Both the position numbers and the translations under genes were made by a program. A DNA stretch of 64,000 nucleotides from a bacterium 336/3 (GTDB lineage: Bacteria > Bacteroidota > Bacteroidia > Cytophagales > Thermonemataceae), in contig LJIE01000001.1 in assembly GCA_001281695.1 (NCBI GenBank), forward strand, positions 1,440,586-1,504,585, written 5' to 3'. Positions 46,401-53,767 of the stretch are shown here, one piece after another (position 1 is the first letter of the stretch; each line of letters opens with the position of its first letter). The notes under the pieces are model-generated. The model was not told where the DNA came from. It saw nothing but the letters and a program-made list of their open reading frames with translations, and searched no databases.

Positions 46401-49244
46401 GATGGTAATGGTTGTACAAATACTTCTGCTCCAATTACAATTGTAGTAAATCCTTTGCCAGTAGTTACATTCTTATTCCCTAATTCAGATAAAGATAATT
46501 ATTGTCAAGACCAAGGAGTAATATCATTGATACCTCAATTGGATGGAGGAACAGGTGTTATTACACCAATAAGAGGATTCTTTACAATTACTAAAACAAC
46601 AACACCTACTTTAAATCTTGTTTTAGCAAATGGAGATAATACAGTGGATATTACAACAGAATTATTTGCTGTAGGGGGTATAGGAAGTTATGATATTATT
46701 TACACTTATATTGATCCTATCACAAATTGCCAAAATATATCACCTAGCCGTACATTAATTATAAATCCTTTACCTGTATTAACTTTTGAATATCCAAAGC
46801 CAGATGGTATAAATGAAGATAATACATACTGCGAAAATGCAACTGTATTAACTTTAGACCCAATTTGGGTAAATTCAGGAGGAAGACCCTTTATACCTTC
46901 TAGTGGGTTCTTTAGATTTACAATAGGAACATTTACATACAATGCACCAGCAGGAATCAATGTTATTAATCCTAGTATTAATCTTGTACAAGGAGGTGGA
47001 AGTTATGGAATTTATCAAGTAACATATCATTATACAGATGCAAATGGTTGTACAAGTGTCTCACCAGCTCGTGAACTAAGAATATATCCTTTACCACGAA
47101 TAGGTTCTAGTTTGCCTCCAGTAGCTTTTAGTTATACCAATGCTTGTTTGGGAGATGTAACACAATTTTCTGCAAATATAACCTTACCTACAATTGATGC
47201 TAATGATGGTATTACTGAAATTAAGTGGGAATATGGAGATGGTACAGTTGAAACGTATGTTGGGCCAACACTATCACAAGGCTATAATGTAAGCCATACA
47301 TATAGTATAGCTATTACATATCAAGCTAAATTAACAGTATCTACTATACAAGGATGTAGTAGTACATTCATTAGAAATGTTAGAATTGGAGCTATTCCAG
47401 TTGCAGGATTTAACCCATCTCGTTTCTGTCAAGGAGATATGGTTCAATTTATTAGTACATCAACAATAGCCCCTACGGATAGTATTGCAAGAGTAATTTG
47501 GCGTTTTGGAGATGGTGTTTCACAAGTTATAGACATCTATTCAACAAATCCAGCGTTGTCTCCAAATACGGAATATCAATATTCTGCTCCTGGAGAGTAT
47601 GAGGCAGAATTGACAACTATTTCTACTTTAGGATGTACTAATACAATTAAAAAGCAAATATTTATATTTCCTAATGTTACAGTAACACCAACAACTCCAT
47701 ATAACGAAAATTTTGAGGCATCAAGTGGAGGATGGTTACCTAATGGCGTAACAGGAGGTGTATCTAAGCTGTATAGTTGGACCCACAGACCTACAAATGG
47801 AGTAAAAATGCCTTTGAGTAACTCCTCAAGAGCATGGGTAGCCAGAATGGCAGATAGTACAAAATACATGAATAATGAGCAGTCGTATGTAGAGAGTCCT
47901 TGTTTTAATATATCTACTTTACAAAGACCAATGCTACAAATGAGGATATTTTATGATACTGACCAAGGTGGTGATGGAGCTGTAGTACAAGTAAGTAAAG
48001 ATGATGGTATTACATGGAATATTTTAGGTTCTGTTGGTGAAGGAGTAGAATGGTATAATACAAGTGGTATAGCAGGTTTACCTGGTGGACAAGGACTGAA
48101 AGGTTGGTCTGGTCGAACTATGAATAATTGGGTATATGCTCGTTATCCATTGGATATATACAGAGGAGAATCTAAATTACGTTTCAGAGTTGCATTTGGT
48201 TCTAATGCTGATAACGTTACGCCTGCACCATTTGATGGGTTTGCTTTTGATGAAGTATTTATTGGAGAAAGAAATAGAAAAGTATTGATTGAGCATTTTA
48301 CAAACTCATCTGATGCAACATCAAATTCTGAAAATGAAGCTGTTAATAATTTTTCAGGTGTTGTAAATGGAGAGGCAGTACACATTCAATACCATACTTC
48401 ATTCCCTGGAACAGACCCTATGAATGCAGATAATACAGCAGACCCAAGTGCTAGAGCTTTGTATTATGGTGTTACACAAGTACCTCGTACAAGTTTGGAT
48501 GGAACTCTAAGAAACAATCCATCACAATTTTCTGTTTGGGGGCAAGCAGCTTATAATCAAAGAGTTTTATTGCAGTCACCATTTGATATTAAGGTAACCT
48601 ATCCAACAAACCCAGCTGAATTATTGAATGTTTCTGCAGAAATCAATGCTTTGAGTAGAGTGGATAGCTCATTGATTGTACAAATAGTAGTTGTAGAAAA
48701 AGAAATAGATGGTAGTGCATTTACAGGTGTAAATTTAGGAAGTCTTAAATTTAAAAATGTTGTGAAAAGAATGCTTCCTGACGCAGCAGGAACAAGGGTT
48801 AATCAGGTATGGATACCACCAGCAAGAGTTGTTGTTAATCAATCTTGGAATCCTGTGAATGTTTATGATAAAAATAAGTTAGGAATTGTTGTTTATTTAC
48901 AGAATGAAATTAATAAACAAGTTTATCAATCATTTTACAGTGATGTGAGTACAAGACCATCAGGTATAACGTCTTTGCCTAATAATTTGGTTCAGAACTT
49001 TACACTCTATCCAAACCCTACTAAAGATAAAATTATCGTAGGTTTTGAGGGCGTTACAGCTACTGAAAACTATCAAATATATATCTATGACCAATTGGGT
49101 AGAATGTGCAAAGAAGCAACATTACAATCTGGAAATCAAGGGGTAGTAGTAAATGTAGAAAACCTTGCAGATGGAATGTATGTGTTGAAATTACAAAATT
49201 CACAAGGTGATATGATAACTCGTAAGTTTTCAATAGTAAAATAA
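40443..49244 (+). CDS. Giant T9SS-exported repeat protein (2,933 residues)
   Basis: The protein starts MNYITMQKLWKYSLIL with a signal peptide ending near SKA; a start at 40458 (MQKLW) is equally possible. Three Big_5 Ig-like domains (about 28-355) have LxLxFDxxVxKGTGNI motifs. Further Ig-like units follow, then 11 tandem modules of about 100 residues (about 1,100-2,218), each with an early YC and a late YTYTDxNGC, suggesting one disulfide per module. Two PKD-like units (about 2,223-2,412) and a jelly-roll-like region follow, then an Omp28-like domain (about 2,610-2,730) and a T9SS type A sorting domain (about 2,848-2,933; YPNPTKD, LADGMYVLKL). It is likely a surface adhesin or matrix protein. 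Confidence 0.9.
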   Translation: MNYITMQKLWKYSLILFLFPLLASKAAVPVLQSTNPTNLASGVAINTTVSFTFDINISKGTGNITLTPSPSGAAIVVDVNSVSVTITGGNKILNITGLTMLQNRTYEVTMPSGVVLEQGGANDPFGGIASSIYSFTTVAPAPTLSSRTPTHNATNIATTSNLTLTFDMPVAKGTGNIEVQAITPAGTTQNIDVTGTNVTVASNVVTIANAGFTLNSGTLYEVRIPNTAFVASGGATSPAFAGITASNWRFITQGIAPVLASTSPAHNATNVLTTATLTLNFDINVKKGSSGNITITPITPAGAATVKAITSGDITIAGNVVTVASLGLSANTLYEVTIDAGAILADNPSSEPYGGLTTGLWRFATTGNIQVTAPSLTDICRDNKSFKSLGDIVIDERSVDNFIAGAGQLLILNMPTNFELNPGVGSVSATGGSDITINSFFISNTKIFIIYSITGTSNINEITISGLQVKANTTATTGNITRDVASTAQMDGLAGVSSFASLISVALPSVPALTAGADTDYCVGDNLATAILTINNPLSFIHKWYSDASLTTLVFTGNSASIGTNLGVSSIVAGSHNFYIVRESPTTSCQSTPLLVTINISASPTIGVSSNDADNEICRFETIEVTFFGTASSYTVTIDGLPVTTQGTVTTIPGGVKFTSNNTLTANTYNVEATGTLNGCTATTSLSFTVKPLPSVTYISPRSTFGVAESPYLLTGGSGIPAGGSGVYSGTGVNTAASTFNPTTAGIGTHIITYTYTAPNGCTNSTTQTFFVTSGTLPIIGIDPVECTSGGGFIGPLVPSTSLYTGGPVNPNPGLDLGSPCSFPCVGGNRDYYITTRNRSLSTIVEFSGGNFRINLAQVHAFSGGFYPYSFELEMGGCALSGGCHTQLVTINRQPEIDQVQYNLNGGPTQTWLPFDVGNPATVPAFCKDGGNLQVSPSILAGTGSGSGSFSYQLRVVAGTYAPASNVINLSTLTAGNAYEVQITYNDANTCNYVVTRRFRIYQDPTLVTTYNTGTRLCANATVFDMNTSATSDPTGAYSQTRGQFSIWNSTATNLLYINPLGVNLFSVNFLSAGTYVLRYTYESAVGCNVSSDQTFTVNTLPTPTFTFNAGAGQCANVGTIAVTTNPAMSATGRMYMRKVGNPSFVSQPFNSSSILLPIFTLRVGSYDVYYEYTDGNGCTANSPIQTFTVYPLPALDFTLTGGIGAGNNEYCRDAGDITLIPSRSNGSLTSANGYFRFIKTTAPSNGTIIDLPNGDNTVNIATDLFAVAGVGTYDVAYYYTDENGCINNSLGKTLIVNPIPTPDFTGLLAGYCEDLISFTLNPLVNGSAPATPTNGRFGIRQTLPVAGTEFFLANGVNDIPVRGTGPLPVLTAGTYEIRYLYTNASGCTASSVVRTFIVRPLPSLSFTMPSSACQDAGNITLTPTPTGGSFTFTKGAFSLALANGDVNVNVNTELFANAGLGNYSVTYTYTDANGCSNTSVAQTLTINALPTPDFVGLGTSYCVSNADVVLTPLPAIGGTFRIRRTLPTVTSFETFSGVFKPSAPLPSSPLPGLPTLVDRNSKAGTYEITYTYTDGNGCINTSVAKTVIVNTLPDVDFVFQGGVSTYCIDATNVSMTPSRANGVLTPANGFFTIGRTLPTFNLVLANGVNSFNPATQLTPGVGTYNVTYTYTDANGCTNISPVGTLTIVPLPTPSVTGFSPSYCVDASAFALTPLPTTGGTFRIRRVSPSITAFEIFSGTFNPSAPLPSDPLPGLPTLADRNSKAGIYEVTYTYSDGNGCTNTSSAIQIIVTPLPDVNFSFNAGTNAYCEDVTSVTLTPNRANGSIVPANGFFRITRTAPAFTLNLVAGDNNFNPSTELLPAPNRAGTYQITYTYTDENGCINTSPSQNLIINALPNLSITGFASNYCISDADVTITGLNNLVSVTGGQFRIRRTLPAVSATSFENLSGALFRPSAPLPSSPLGSNPTLTDRNSKAGTYEITYTYTDGNGCTNTSAPITIVVNPLPVVTFLFPNSDKDNYCQDQGVISLIPQLDGGTGVITPIRGFFTITKTTTPTLNLVLANGDNTVDITTELFAVGGIGSYDIIYTYIDPITNCQNISPSRTLIINPLPVLTFEYPKPDGINEDNTYCENATVLTLDPIWVNSGGRPFIPSSGFFRFTIGTFTYNAPAGINVINPSINLVQGGGSYGIYQVTYHYTDANGCTSVSPARELRIYPLPRIGSSLPPVAFSYTNACLGDVTQFSANITLPTIDANDGITEIKWEYGDGTVETYVGPTLSQGYNVSHTYSIAITYQAKLTVSTIQGCSSTFIRNVRIGAIPVAGFNPSRFCQGDMVQFISTSTIAPTDSIARVIWRFGDGVSQVIDIYSTNPALSPNTEYQYSAPGEYEAELTTISTLGCTNTIKKQIFIFPNVTVTPTTPYNENFEASSGGWLPNGVTGGVSKLYSWTHRPTNGVKMPLSNSSRAWVARMADSTKYMNNEQSYVESPCFNISTLQRPMLQMRIFYDTDQGGDGAVVQVSKDDGITWNILGSVGEGVEWYNTSGIAGLPGGQGLKGWSGRTMNNWVYARYPLDIYRGESKLRFRVAFGSNADNVTPAPFDGFAFDEVFIGERNRKVLIEHFTNSSDATSNSENEAVNNFSGVVNGEAVHIQYHTSFPGTDPMNADNTADPSARALYYGVTQVPRTSLDGTLRNNPSQFSVWGQAAYNQRVLLQSPFDIKVTYPTNPAELLNVSAEINALSRVDSSLIVQIVVVEKEIDGSAFTGVNLGSLKFKNVVKRMLPDAAGTRVNQVWIPPARVVVNQSWNPVNVYDKNKLGIVVYLQNEINKQVYQSFYSDVSTRPSGITSLPNNLVQNFTLYPNPTKDKIIVGFEGVTATENYQIYIYDQLGRMCKEATLQSGNQGVVVNVENLADGMYVLKLQNSQGDMITRKFSIVK

Positions 49245-49266
49245 TTTTGAATATCATAAAATATCT

Positions 49267-49297
49267 AAAAGGGGATAAGAAACTATCCCCTTTTTTT
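49267..49297 (+). terminator. Terminator of the giant-protein operon
   Basis: AAAAGGGGATA (49267-49277) and TATCCCCTTTT (49284-49294) enclose a six-base loop and run into a longer T tract. It begins 22 bases after the stop of the giant gene. Confidence 0.88.
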
Positions 49298-49331
49298 ATT
49301 TGTTTTGTATATAATCAAATACTTAAATTCT

Positions 49332-50666
49332 ATGAGATATATTAGTGTGTTAGCGTTTTTGTTTTGTACATGGTTTTTGGGATATGGACAAAAAGTGTAT
49401 TATTTTAAGATAGAAGAAACGATTGATAAGCATACACAAATTCAAACTGATTCTGCTTTGGCTAAAGCTACTCGCCTCAAAGCAGATTATATTATTATTG
49501 AAATCAATACACCTGGAGGAGATTTAAGTGCTTCAATGGCTATTAATCAGTTATTATTAGATTATCCAAAGCCTACAATAGCTTTTATTAATAACAATGC
49601 TTATTCAGGAGGGGCAATGATAGCTCTGGCTTGTGATAGTATTTATATGGCCGATGGAGGAAGTATGGGTGCTGTAACACCCATTGATGGACAAACTGGC
49701 AAATATGCTTCTGAAAAAATAAGATCAGCAGTACGTGGGAAAATGAGAGCTACAGCCGAAAAAAACGGACGCAACCCTGATATAGCAGAAGCTATGGTAG
49801 ATGAAACCCATGAACACGATTCAGTGGCTACACCAGGAAAAATAGTGGTTTATACTCCCAAAGAAGCCATCAAAAATAAATATTGTGAAGGTAATTTGAA
49901 CTCTGTGGATGAGATTTTGGCAAAATACAAAATGTCCAATGCTCAAGTTTATCGTTATGAGCCATCTTTTGTAGAAAAAGTTATTTCATTTTTTGTGAAT
50001 CCTGCTGTAAGTAGCATTTTGATACTACTCATTATTGGAGGAATTTATTTTGAGCTTCAGAGCCCTGGAATAGGTTTTCCTTTGTTTGTAGCCATTGTTG
50101 GCTTGGTATTATACTTTGTTCCTTATTATATTAGAGGAATGGCTGAAAACTGGGAGTTACTTTTGTTTTTGGGAGGTTTAGGGCTTGTTGCAGTTGAACT
50201 TCTACTTTTCCCAGGTATAAAAGTTGCAATTATTACAGGATTGATAATTATATTTGTAGCTCTTGGACTCATGATGGTTGGAAATGTAGGTTTCAGTATG
50301 GAGGGTGTGAGCAAAGCAGCACTTGTAAGTGCTTTGATAGCAACTAGTATAGGACTTTTTGGCTCTTTTGGTGTAATTGTAGCATTAGCTCCTAAACTAG
50401 CTACAAGTAAAAAATTTAGTCATGTAACTTTACAAACTTCACAAGATTCTAAGCAAGGATACACAGCTTCACAAACACCCTTGATGATAGGTAGAATTGG
50501 AGAAAGCTATACAGTTTTACGACCTTCGGGTAAAGTGTATATTGATGGTCAGGTTTTTGATGCTTTTACACAAGGTGATTTTCTTGAAAAAAACACACAC
50601 ATTGTTGTGATTGGACAAGAGGGGGCAGAGTTGATTGTAAAACCAATAGAAACAAAACAATCTTAA
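49332..50666 (+). CDS. NfeD-family membrane serine protease
   Basis: The start at 49332 (MRYISVLAFLF) gives a signal peptide; a start at 49305 would sit close to the terminator. The 444-residue protein has a ClpP-like protease domain (about 25-200) with EINTPGGDLSAS and the nucleophile Ser92 in NNAYSGGAM; a Lys partner lies about 45 residues on. Four to five TM helices (about 215-345) and a C-terminal OB-fold NfeD domain (RIGESYTVLRPSGKVYIDGQ) follow. These proteases act with stomatin-like proteins in membrane quality control. A stomatin gene is not adjacent here. Confidence 0.88.
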   Translation: MRYISVLAFLFCTWFLGYGQKVYYFKIEETIDKHTQIQTDSALAKATRLKADYIIIEINTPGGDLSASMAINQLLLDYPKPTIAFINNNAYSGGAMIALACDSIYMADGGSMGAVTPIDGQTGKYASEKIRSAVRGKMRATAEKNGRNPDIAEAMVDETHEHDSVATPGKIVVYTPKEAIKNKYCEGNLNSVDEILAKYKMSNAQVYRYEPSFVEKVISFFVNPAVSSILILLIIGGIYFELQSPGIGFPLFVAIVGLVLYFVPYYIRGMAENWELLLFLGGLGLVAVELLLFPGIKVAIITGLIIIFVALGLMMVGNVGFSMEGVSKAALVSALIATSIGLFGSFGVIVALAPKLATSKKFSHVTLQTSQDSKQGYTASQTPLMIGRIGESYTVLRPSGKVYIDGQVFDAFTQGDFLEKNTHIVVIGQEGAELIVKPIETKQS

Positions 50667-50704
50667 AAAAATGTAGTTATTATTTTATAGAAACAATATA
50701 TATT

Positions 50705-51016
50705 ATGGAAATACCTGATTTAAAAGAAAAAGTATTAGACGCTATCAAAACAGTTTATGACCCAGAAATACCTGTTGATGTTTGGGAGTTGGGACTTATT
50801 TATGATTTAAAAATATTTCCTATAAACAATGTGTATATACAAATGACTTTGACTTCGCCCAATTGCCCTTCTGCGGAACAATTACCACAAGAAGTAAAAG
50901 ACAAAATAAAAGCAATAGAAGGGGTAAATGATGTGGAGTTAGAACTTACTTTCGACCCGCCTTATACTACCGAAATGATGAGCGAAGTAGCTAAATTAGA
51001 ACTGGGCTTTATGTAA
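50705..51016 (+). CDS. MIP18/DUF59 (SufT-like) iron-sulfur assembly factor
   Basis: The 103-residue protein consists of one DUF59 domain: VYDPEIPVDVWELGLIYDL, the TLTSPNCPSAEQLPQEV motif with the conserved Cys (about residue 59), and VNDVELELTFDPPYTTEMMSEVAKLELG. Such proteins help mature Fe-S clusters with the Suf system, or are fused to Mrp. Spacing and the single Cys fit SufT. The stop codon lies in the terminator stem that follows directly. No suf genes are near. Confidence 0.88.
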   Translation: MEIPDLKEKVLDAIKTVYDPEIPVDVWELGLIYDLKIFPINNVYIQMTLTSPNCPSAEQLPQEVKDKIKAIEGVNDVELELTFDPPYTTEMMSEVAKLELGFM

Positions 51017-51033
51017 AACATAAAGCCTTTTTT
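51005..51033 (+). terminator. Terminator overlapping the end of the sufT-like gene
   Basis: GGCTTTATGT (51005-51014) and ACATAAAGCC (51018-51027), with a three-base loop and six T residues after, form a compact hairpin. The 5' arm is made from the last codons, and the stop codon (51014-51016) runs from the arm into the loop. Confidence 0.88.
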
Positions 51034-51131
51034 GATACAAATAATTTTAGAATATTTCTAAATATAAAATCTAAATAACATTTTAAAGACTCTTGCGTTT
51101 TAGTGTTATAACATTTAATAAAACAAAAAAT

Positions 51132-53513
51132 ATGTGGAAAATTGTAACATCATTGCTTTTTTTATCTCATTTATTACAAGCTCAAGTAATAAAAGGAAAA
51201 GTAGTGGATAAAGGAACAAAGCAAACAGTAGGCTTTGCAAATGTATTTCTGTATAAAGCTGATAATACAGAAAAAGCTGTTGGAGGGGCTGTAACAGAAG
51301 AAAATGGTAGTTTTGTAATACCAAATGTGGTAATGGGTAGCTATTTAGTAAAAATACAAATGATTGGCTACAAAAATGTAACTCAAAGTATAGAAGTAGC
51401 ATCGGCAGATGTAGATATGGGAGTAATGGCAATGGCTGGAGAAACAGAATCTATAGAAAAAGTGGAGATTGTAGCTCAAAAAGACCTTATCAAAACAGAT
51501 ATAGGGACAAGAACTTATAATGTTAGTCAAGACTTGATTAATAGAGGTGGTACAGCTCTTGATGTGATGCAAAATATTCCGTCTGTACAAGTAGATGAAA
51601 ATAATAATGTAACACTAAGAGGCTCAAGTAATTTAACAATTTTGATAAATGGAAAACAATCTGGACTGATGGGGAGTAACCCACAGGCAGTTTTTCAGAG
51701 AATACCAGCAAGTTCTATTGAACGCATAGAAGTAATTAATAATCCTTCAGCAAAATATGATGCTCAAGCCAGTGGAGGAATTATCAATATTGTTCTTAAA
51801 ACACAGTCTGATGAAGGTTTTGGTGGAAATATTGGTTTCAATGGAGGTAATTTTGATAGATATAATTCTAATCTTGATTTTAATTATAAAAAAGGGAAAT
51901 TGAATGTATTTGGAAGCATAAATGGTAACCAAGATACAAGAATCTCAAATGTTACTGTATTTAGAAAAAGTTTTATTGAAAATACAACACCCATCATAGA
52001 CCAAAGAAGAACAATCAATCGTTTAGGGCAGAATTTTACGGGTAGTTTCGGTTTAGAATTTGCTCCCAATCAGAAAAATATCTTCAGTTTGGAAATGAAT
52101 CTGGGAGGAGGGCGTAACAATTCTGATGAAATTCTCAATAACTTTAATAGAAATGCAGATAACAGCTTAATAAGTGAATTTGTCAGACTTTCTGATGAAC
52201 AAGGACGTTCTTTTAATCAGAACTATGCTTTTGGTTATACAAGAAAATTTGCTAAACCAAGGCAAGAACTGAAAATCTCAGCTTCTTTGGCTAAATCTGA
52301 AGACAATACAGATTTGAATTCAAATCAAGGCACAGATATTTTACAAAGAACATCTGAAGACAATGGAAACCAAATGATTATTTTACAAGCTGATTATACA
52401 CACCCACTTAAAGATGGCTGGAGAGTAGAAACTGGCTATAAAAGTATTTTCAGACAGGTAAATAATGAATTTCTTTTAGATGATTGGACAAATAATATTT
52501 GGACAAACAATACCAATTTCTCCAATGACTTTCGTTTTGATGAAAAGGTATTGGGTGCTTATGGAATTTTGTTCGGAAAATATAAAAAAATAGAATTTGA
52601 AGCTGGGTTGCGTGTAGAGCAAACCTTTATGAGTTCGGAGCTTATCAATACGCAAGAAAAATTTAATTTTGATTATTTGAATGCTTTCCCTAATGGAGCA
52701 ATTTCGTACAGTTTGCCCAAAGACCAACAAATAAAAATGACTTATGGCAGACGTATCAATCGTCCAGGGTTTAGACAATTAAATCCTTTTGCAAATTTCT
52801 CTAACCCACTTACATTGCGTTCAGGAAACCCATTCTTGCGTCCTGAATATACAAATTCTTATGAGGTAGGCTATTTAAAAGATTGGAAAAAGGCTTCTCT
52901 TACAAGTTCTGTATTTTATAGAGGAACAACAGATGTAATTCAGCCTATTATTAGACAATTATCAGGAGATACCACTCTATTTGCTCCGCAAAATGTGGCA
53001 ACATCAGATAATTATGGTTTAGAAATGATAGCAAGCTACAGAGTAGGCAAATGGCTGACACTCAATGGGGATTTCTCTGTTTTTAGAATGGTTGTCAATG
53101 CTCAAAATGTAGATGACCAAGCTCTCAACGATATGATTTCTTGGAATACCCGCTTGAATGCTATTTTTAACTTACCTAAAAGTTTTAGAATTCAAACCAT
53201 GATATTTTATAGAGCTCCTGTTGCTACGGCTCAGGGTACTCGTAAAGATATGATTATGAATAGTATAGGACTTTCTAAAATAGTTTTAAAAAATAGAGGA
53301 ACTTTGAATTTTCGAGTAAGTGATGTAGGAAAAAATATGCGTTTTGGTGGAACAGTTAATACACCTAACTTATATAATGATTTTACATTTAGAGGTAATA
53401 CTCGTACTTATATGGCCGGTTTTAGTTATCGTTTTGGTGGGGAAATAAAAGGTAAAAAAGGTAAAGGCAGAAGAGATATGCAAGGTGGCGATTTTGATGG
53501 AGGGGATTTCTAA
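51132..53513 (+). CDS. TonB-dependent receptor-like outer-membrane protein
   Basis: The start at 51132 (MWKIVTSLLFLSHLLQAQ) gives a signal peptide; an upstream ATG at 51093 adds a non-signal leader. The 793-residue protein has a CarboxypepD_reg-like domain (about 20-105), a plug domain (about 115-220, with VEIVAQKDLIKTDIGTRTYNV and IERIEVINNPSAKYDAQASGGIINIVLK), and a 22-strand barrel of the OMP_b-brl_3 type. The glycine-rich tail (KGKKGKGRRDMQGGDFDGGDF) is unusual. No SusD-type partner is adjacent, so it may carry iron complexes or another large nutrient. Confidence 0.9.
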   Translation: MWKIVTSLLFLSHLLQAQVIKGKVVDKGTKQTVGFANVFLYKADNTEKAVGGAVTEENGSFVIPNVVMGSYLVKIQMIGYKNVTQSIEVASADVDMGVMAMAGETESIEKVEIVAQKDLIKTDIGTRTYNVSQDLINRGGTALDVMQNIPSVQVDENNNVTLRGSSNLTILINGKQSGLMGSNPQAVFQRIPASSIERIEVINNPSAKYDAQASGGIINIVLKTQSDEGFGGNIGFNGGNFDRYNSNLDFNYKKGKLNVFGSINGNQDTRISNVTVFRKSFIENTTPIIDQRRTINRLGQNFTGSFGLEFAPNQKNIFSLEMNLGGGRNNSDEILNNFNRNADNSLISEFVRLSDEQGRSFNQNYAFGYTRKFAKPRQELKISASLAKSEDNTDLNSNQGTDILQRTSEDNGNQMIILQADYTHPLKDGWRVETGYKSIFRQVNNEFLLDDWTNNIWTNNTNFSNDFRFDEKVLGAYGILFGKYKKIEFEAGLRVEQTFMSSELINTQEKFNFDYLNAFPNGAISYSLPKDQQIKMTYGRRINRPGFRQLNPFANFSNPLTLRSGNPFLRPEYTNSYEVGYLKDWKKASLTSSVFYRGTTDVIQPIIRQLSGDTTLFAPQNVATSDNYGLEMIASYRVGKWLTLNGDFSVFRMVVNAQNVDDQALNDMISWNTRLNAIFNLPKSFRIQTMIFYRAPVATAQGTRKDMIMNSIGLSKIVLKNRGTLNFRVSDVGKNMRFGGTVNTPNLYNDFTFRGNTRTYMAGFSYRFGGEIKGKKGKGRRDMQGGDFDGGDF

Positions 53514-53533
53514 AAAATATATTCAAATTACTT

Positions 53534-53561
53534 AAAAGCCTGCTCAAAGCAGGCTTTTTTT
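53534..53561 (+). terminator. Terminator of the receptor gene
   Basis: AAAAGCCTGCT (53534-53544) and AGCAGGCTTTT (53548-53558), with a three-base loop, run into further T residues, 20 bases past the stop codon. Confidence 0.9.
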
Positions 53562-53567
53562 ATGATA

Positions 53568-53684
53568 AACGAAGTGATAGATTGCTTCGTTGCACTCATA
53601 ATGACGGAAGGATTGCATCATTATGAGTGAACGAAATGAGGTCCCAAAGGCTCGGCGTAGCTAATCTCTTTAGATTCGCTATGC
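53568..53684. repeat. Cluster of three palindromic intergenic repeats
   Basis: Three inverted repeats follow one another. AACGAAG pairs with CTTCGTT (53568-53574, 53585-53591). CACTCATAATGA pairs with TCATTATGAGTG (53593-53604, 53618-53629), with TTCGTT/AACGAA extensions on both sides. GCGTAGCTAATCT pairs with AGATTCGCTATGC (53655-53667, 53672-53684) with two mismatches. Copies of a short motif near ATGACG-AAGG occur at about 53602 and 53698. This is a REP-like repeat cluster lying between two terminators; no coding frame is supported here. Confidence 0.6.
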
Positions 53685-53710
53685 TCGCAGTTCGCAATGA
53701 CGAAGGGAAC

Positions 53711-53741
53711 AAAAAAAGCCTACCCAATTGGGTAGGCTTTC
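53711..53741 (-). terminator. Terminator of the RND efflux operon
   Basis: The perfect palindrome AAAGCCTACCC-AATT-GGGTAGGCTTT (53715-53740) is followed on the minus strand by a T tract and lies 27 bases beyond the stop of the pump gene. Confidence 0.9.
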
Positions 53742-53767
53742 ATCATTATAGTTGAAGGGTATTTAGC

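Noticed and set aside
43743-47100. Tandem repeats resembling a CRISPR array or satellite
   Set aside because: Units are about 300 bases and coding, with protein-level conservation; spacers are not unique.
53568-53684. Possible CRISPR array or tRNA in the palindromic gap
   Set aside because: Only three unlike palindromes with irregular spacing; no cloverleaf or repeated spacer pattern.
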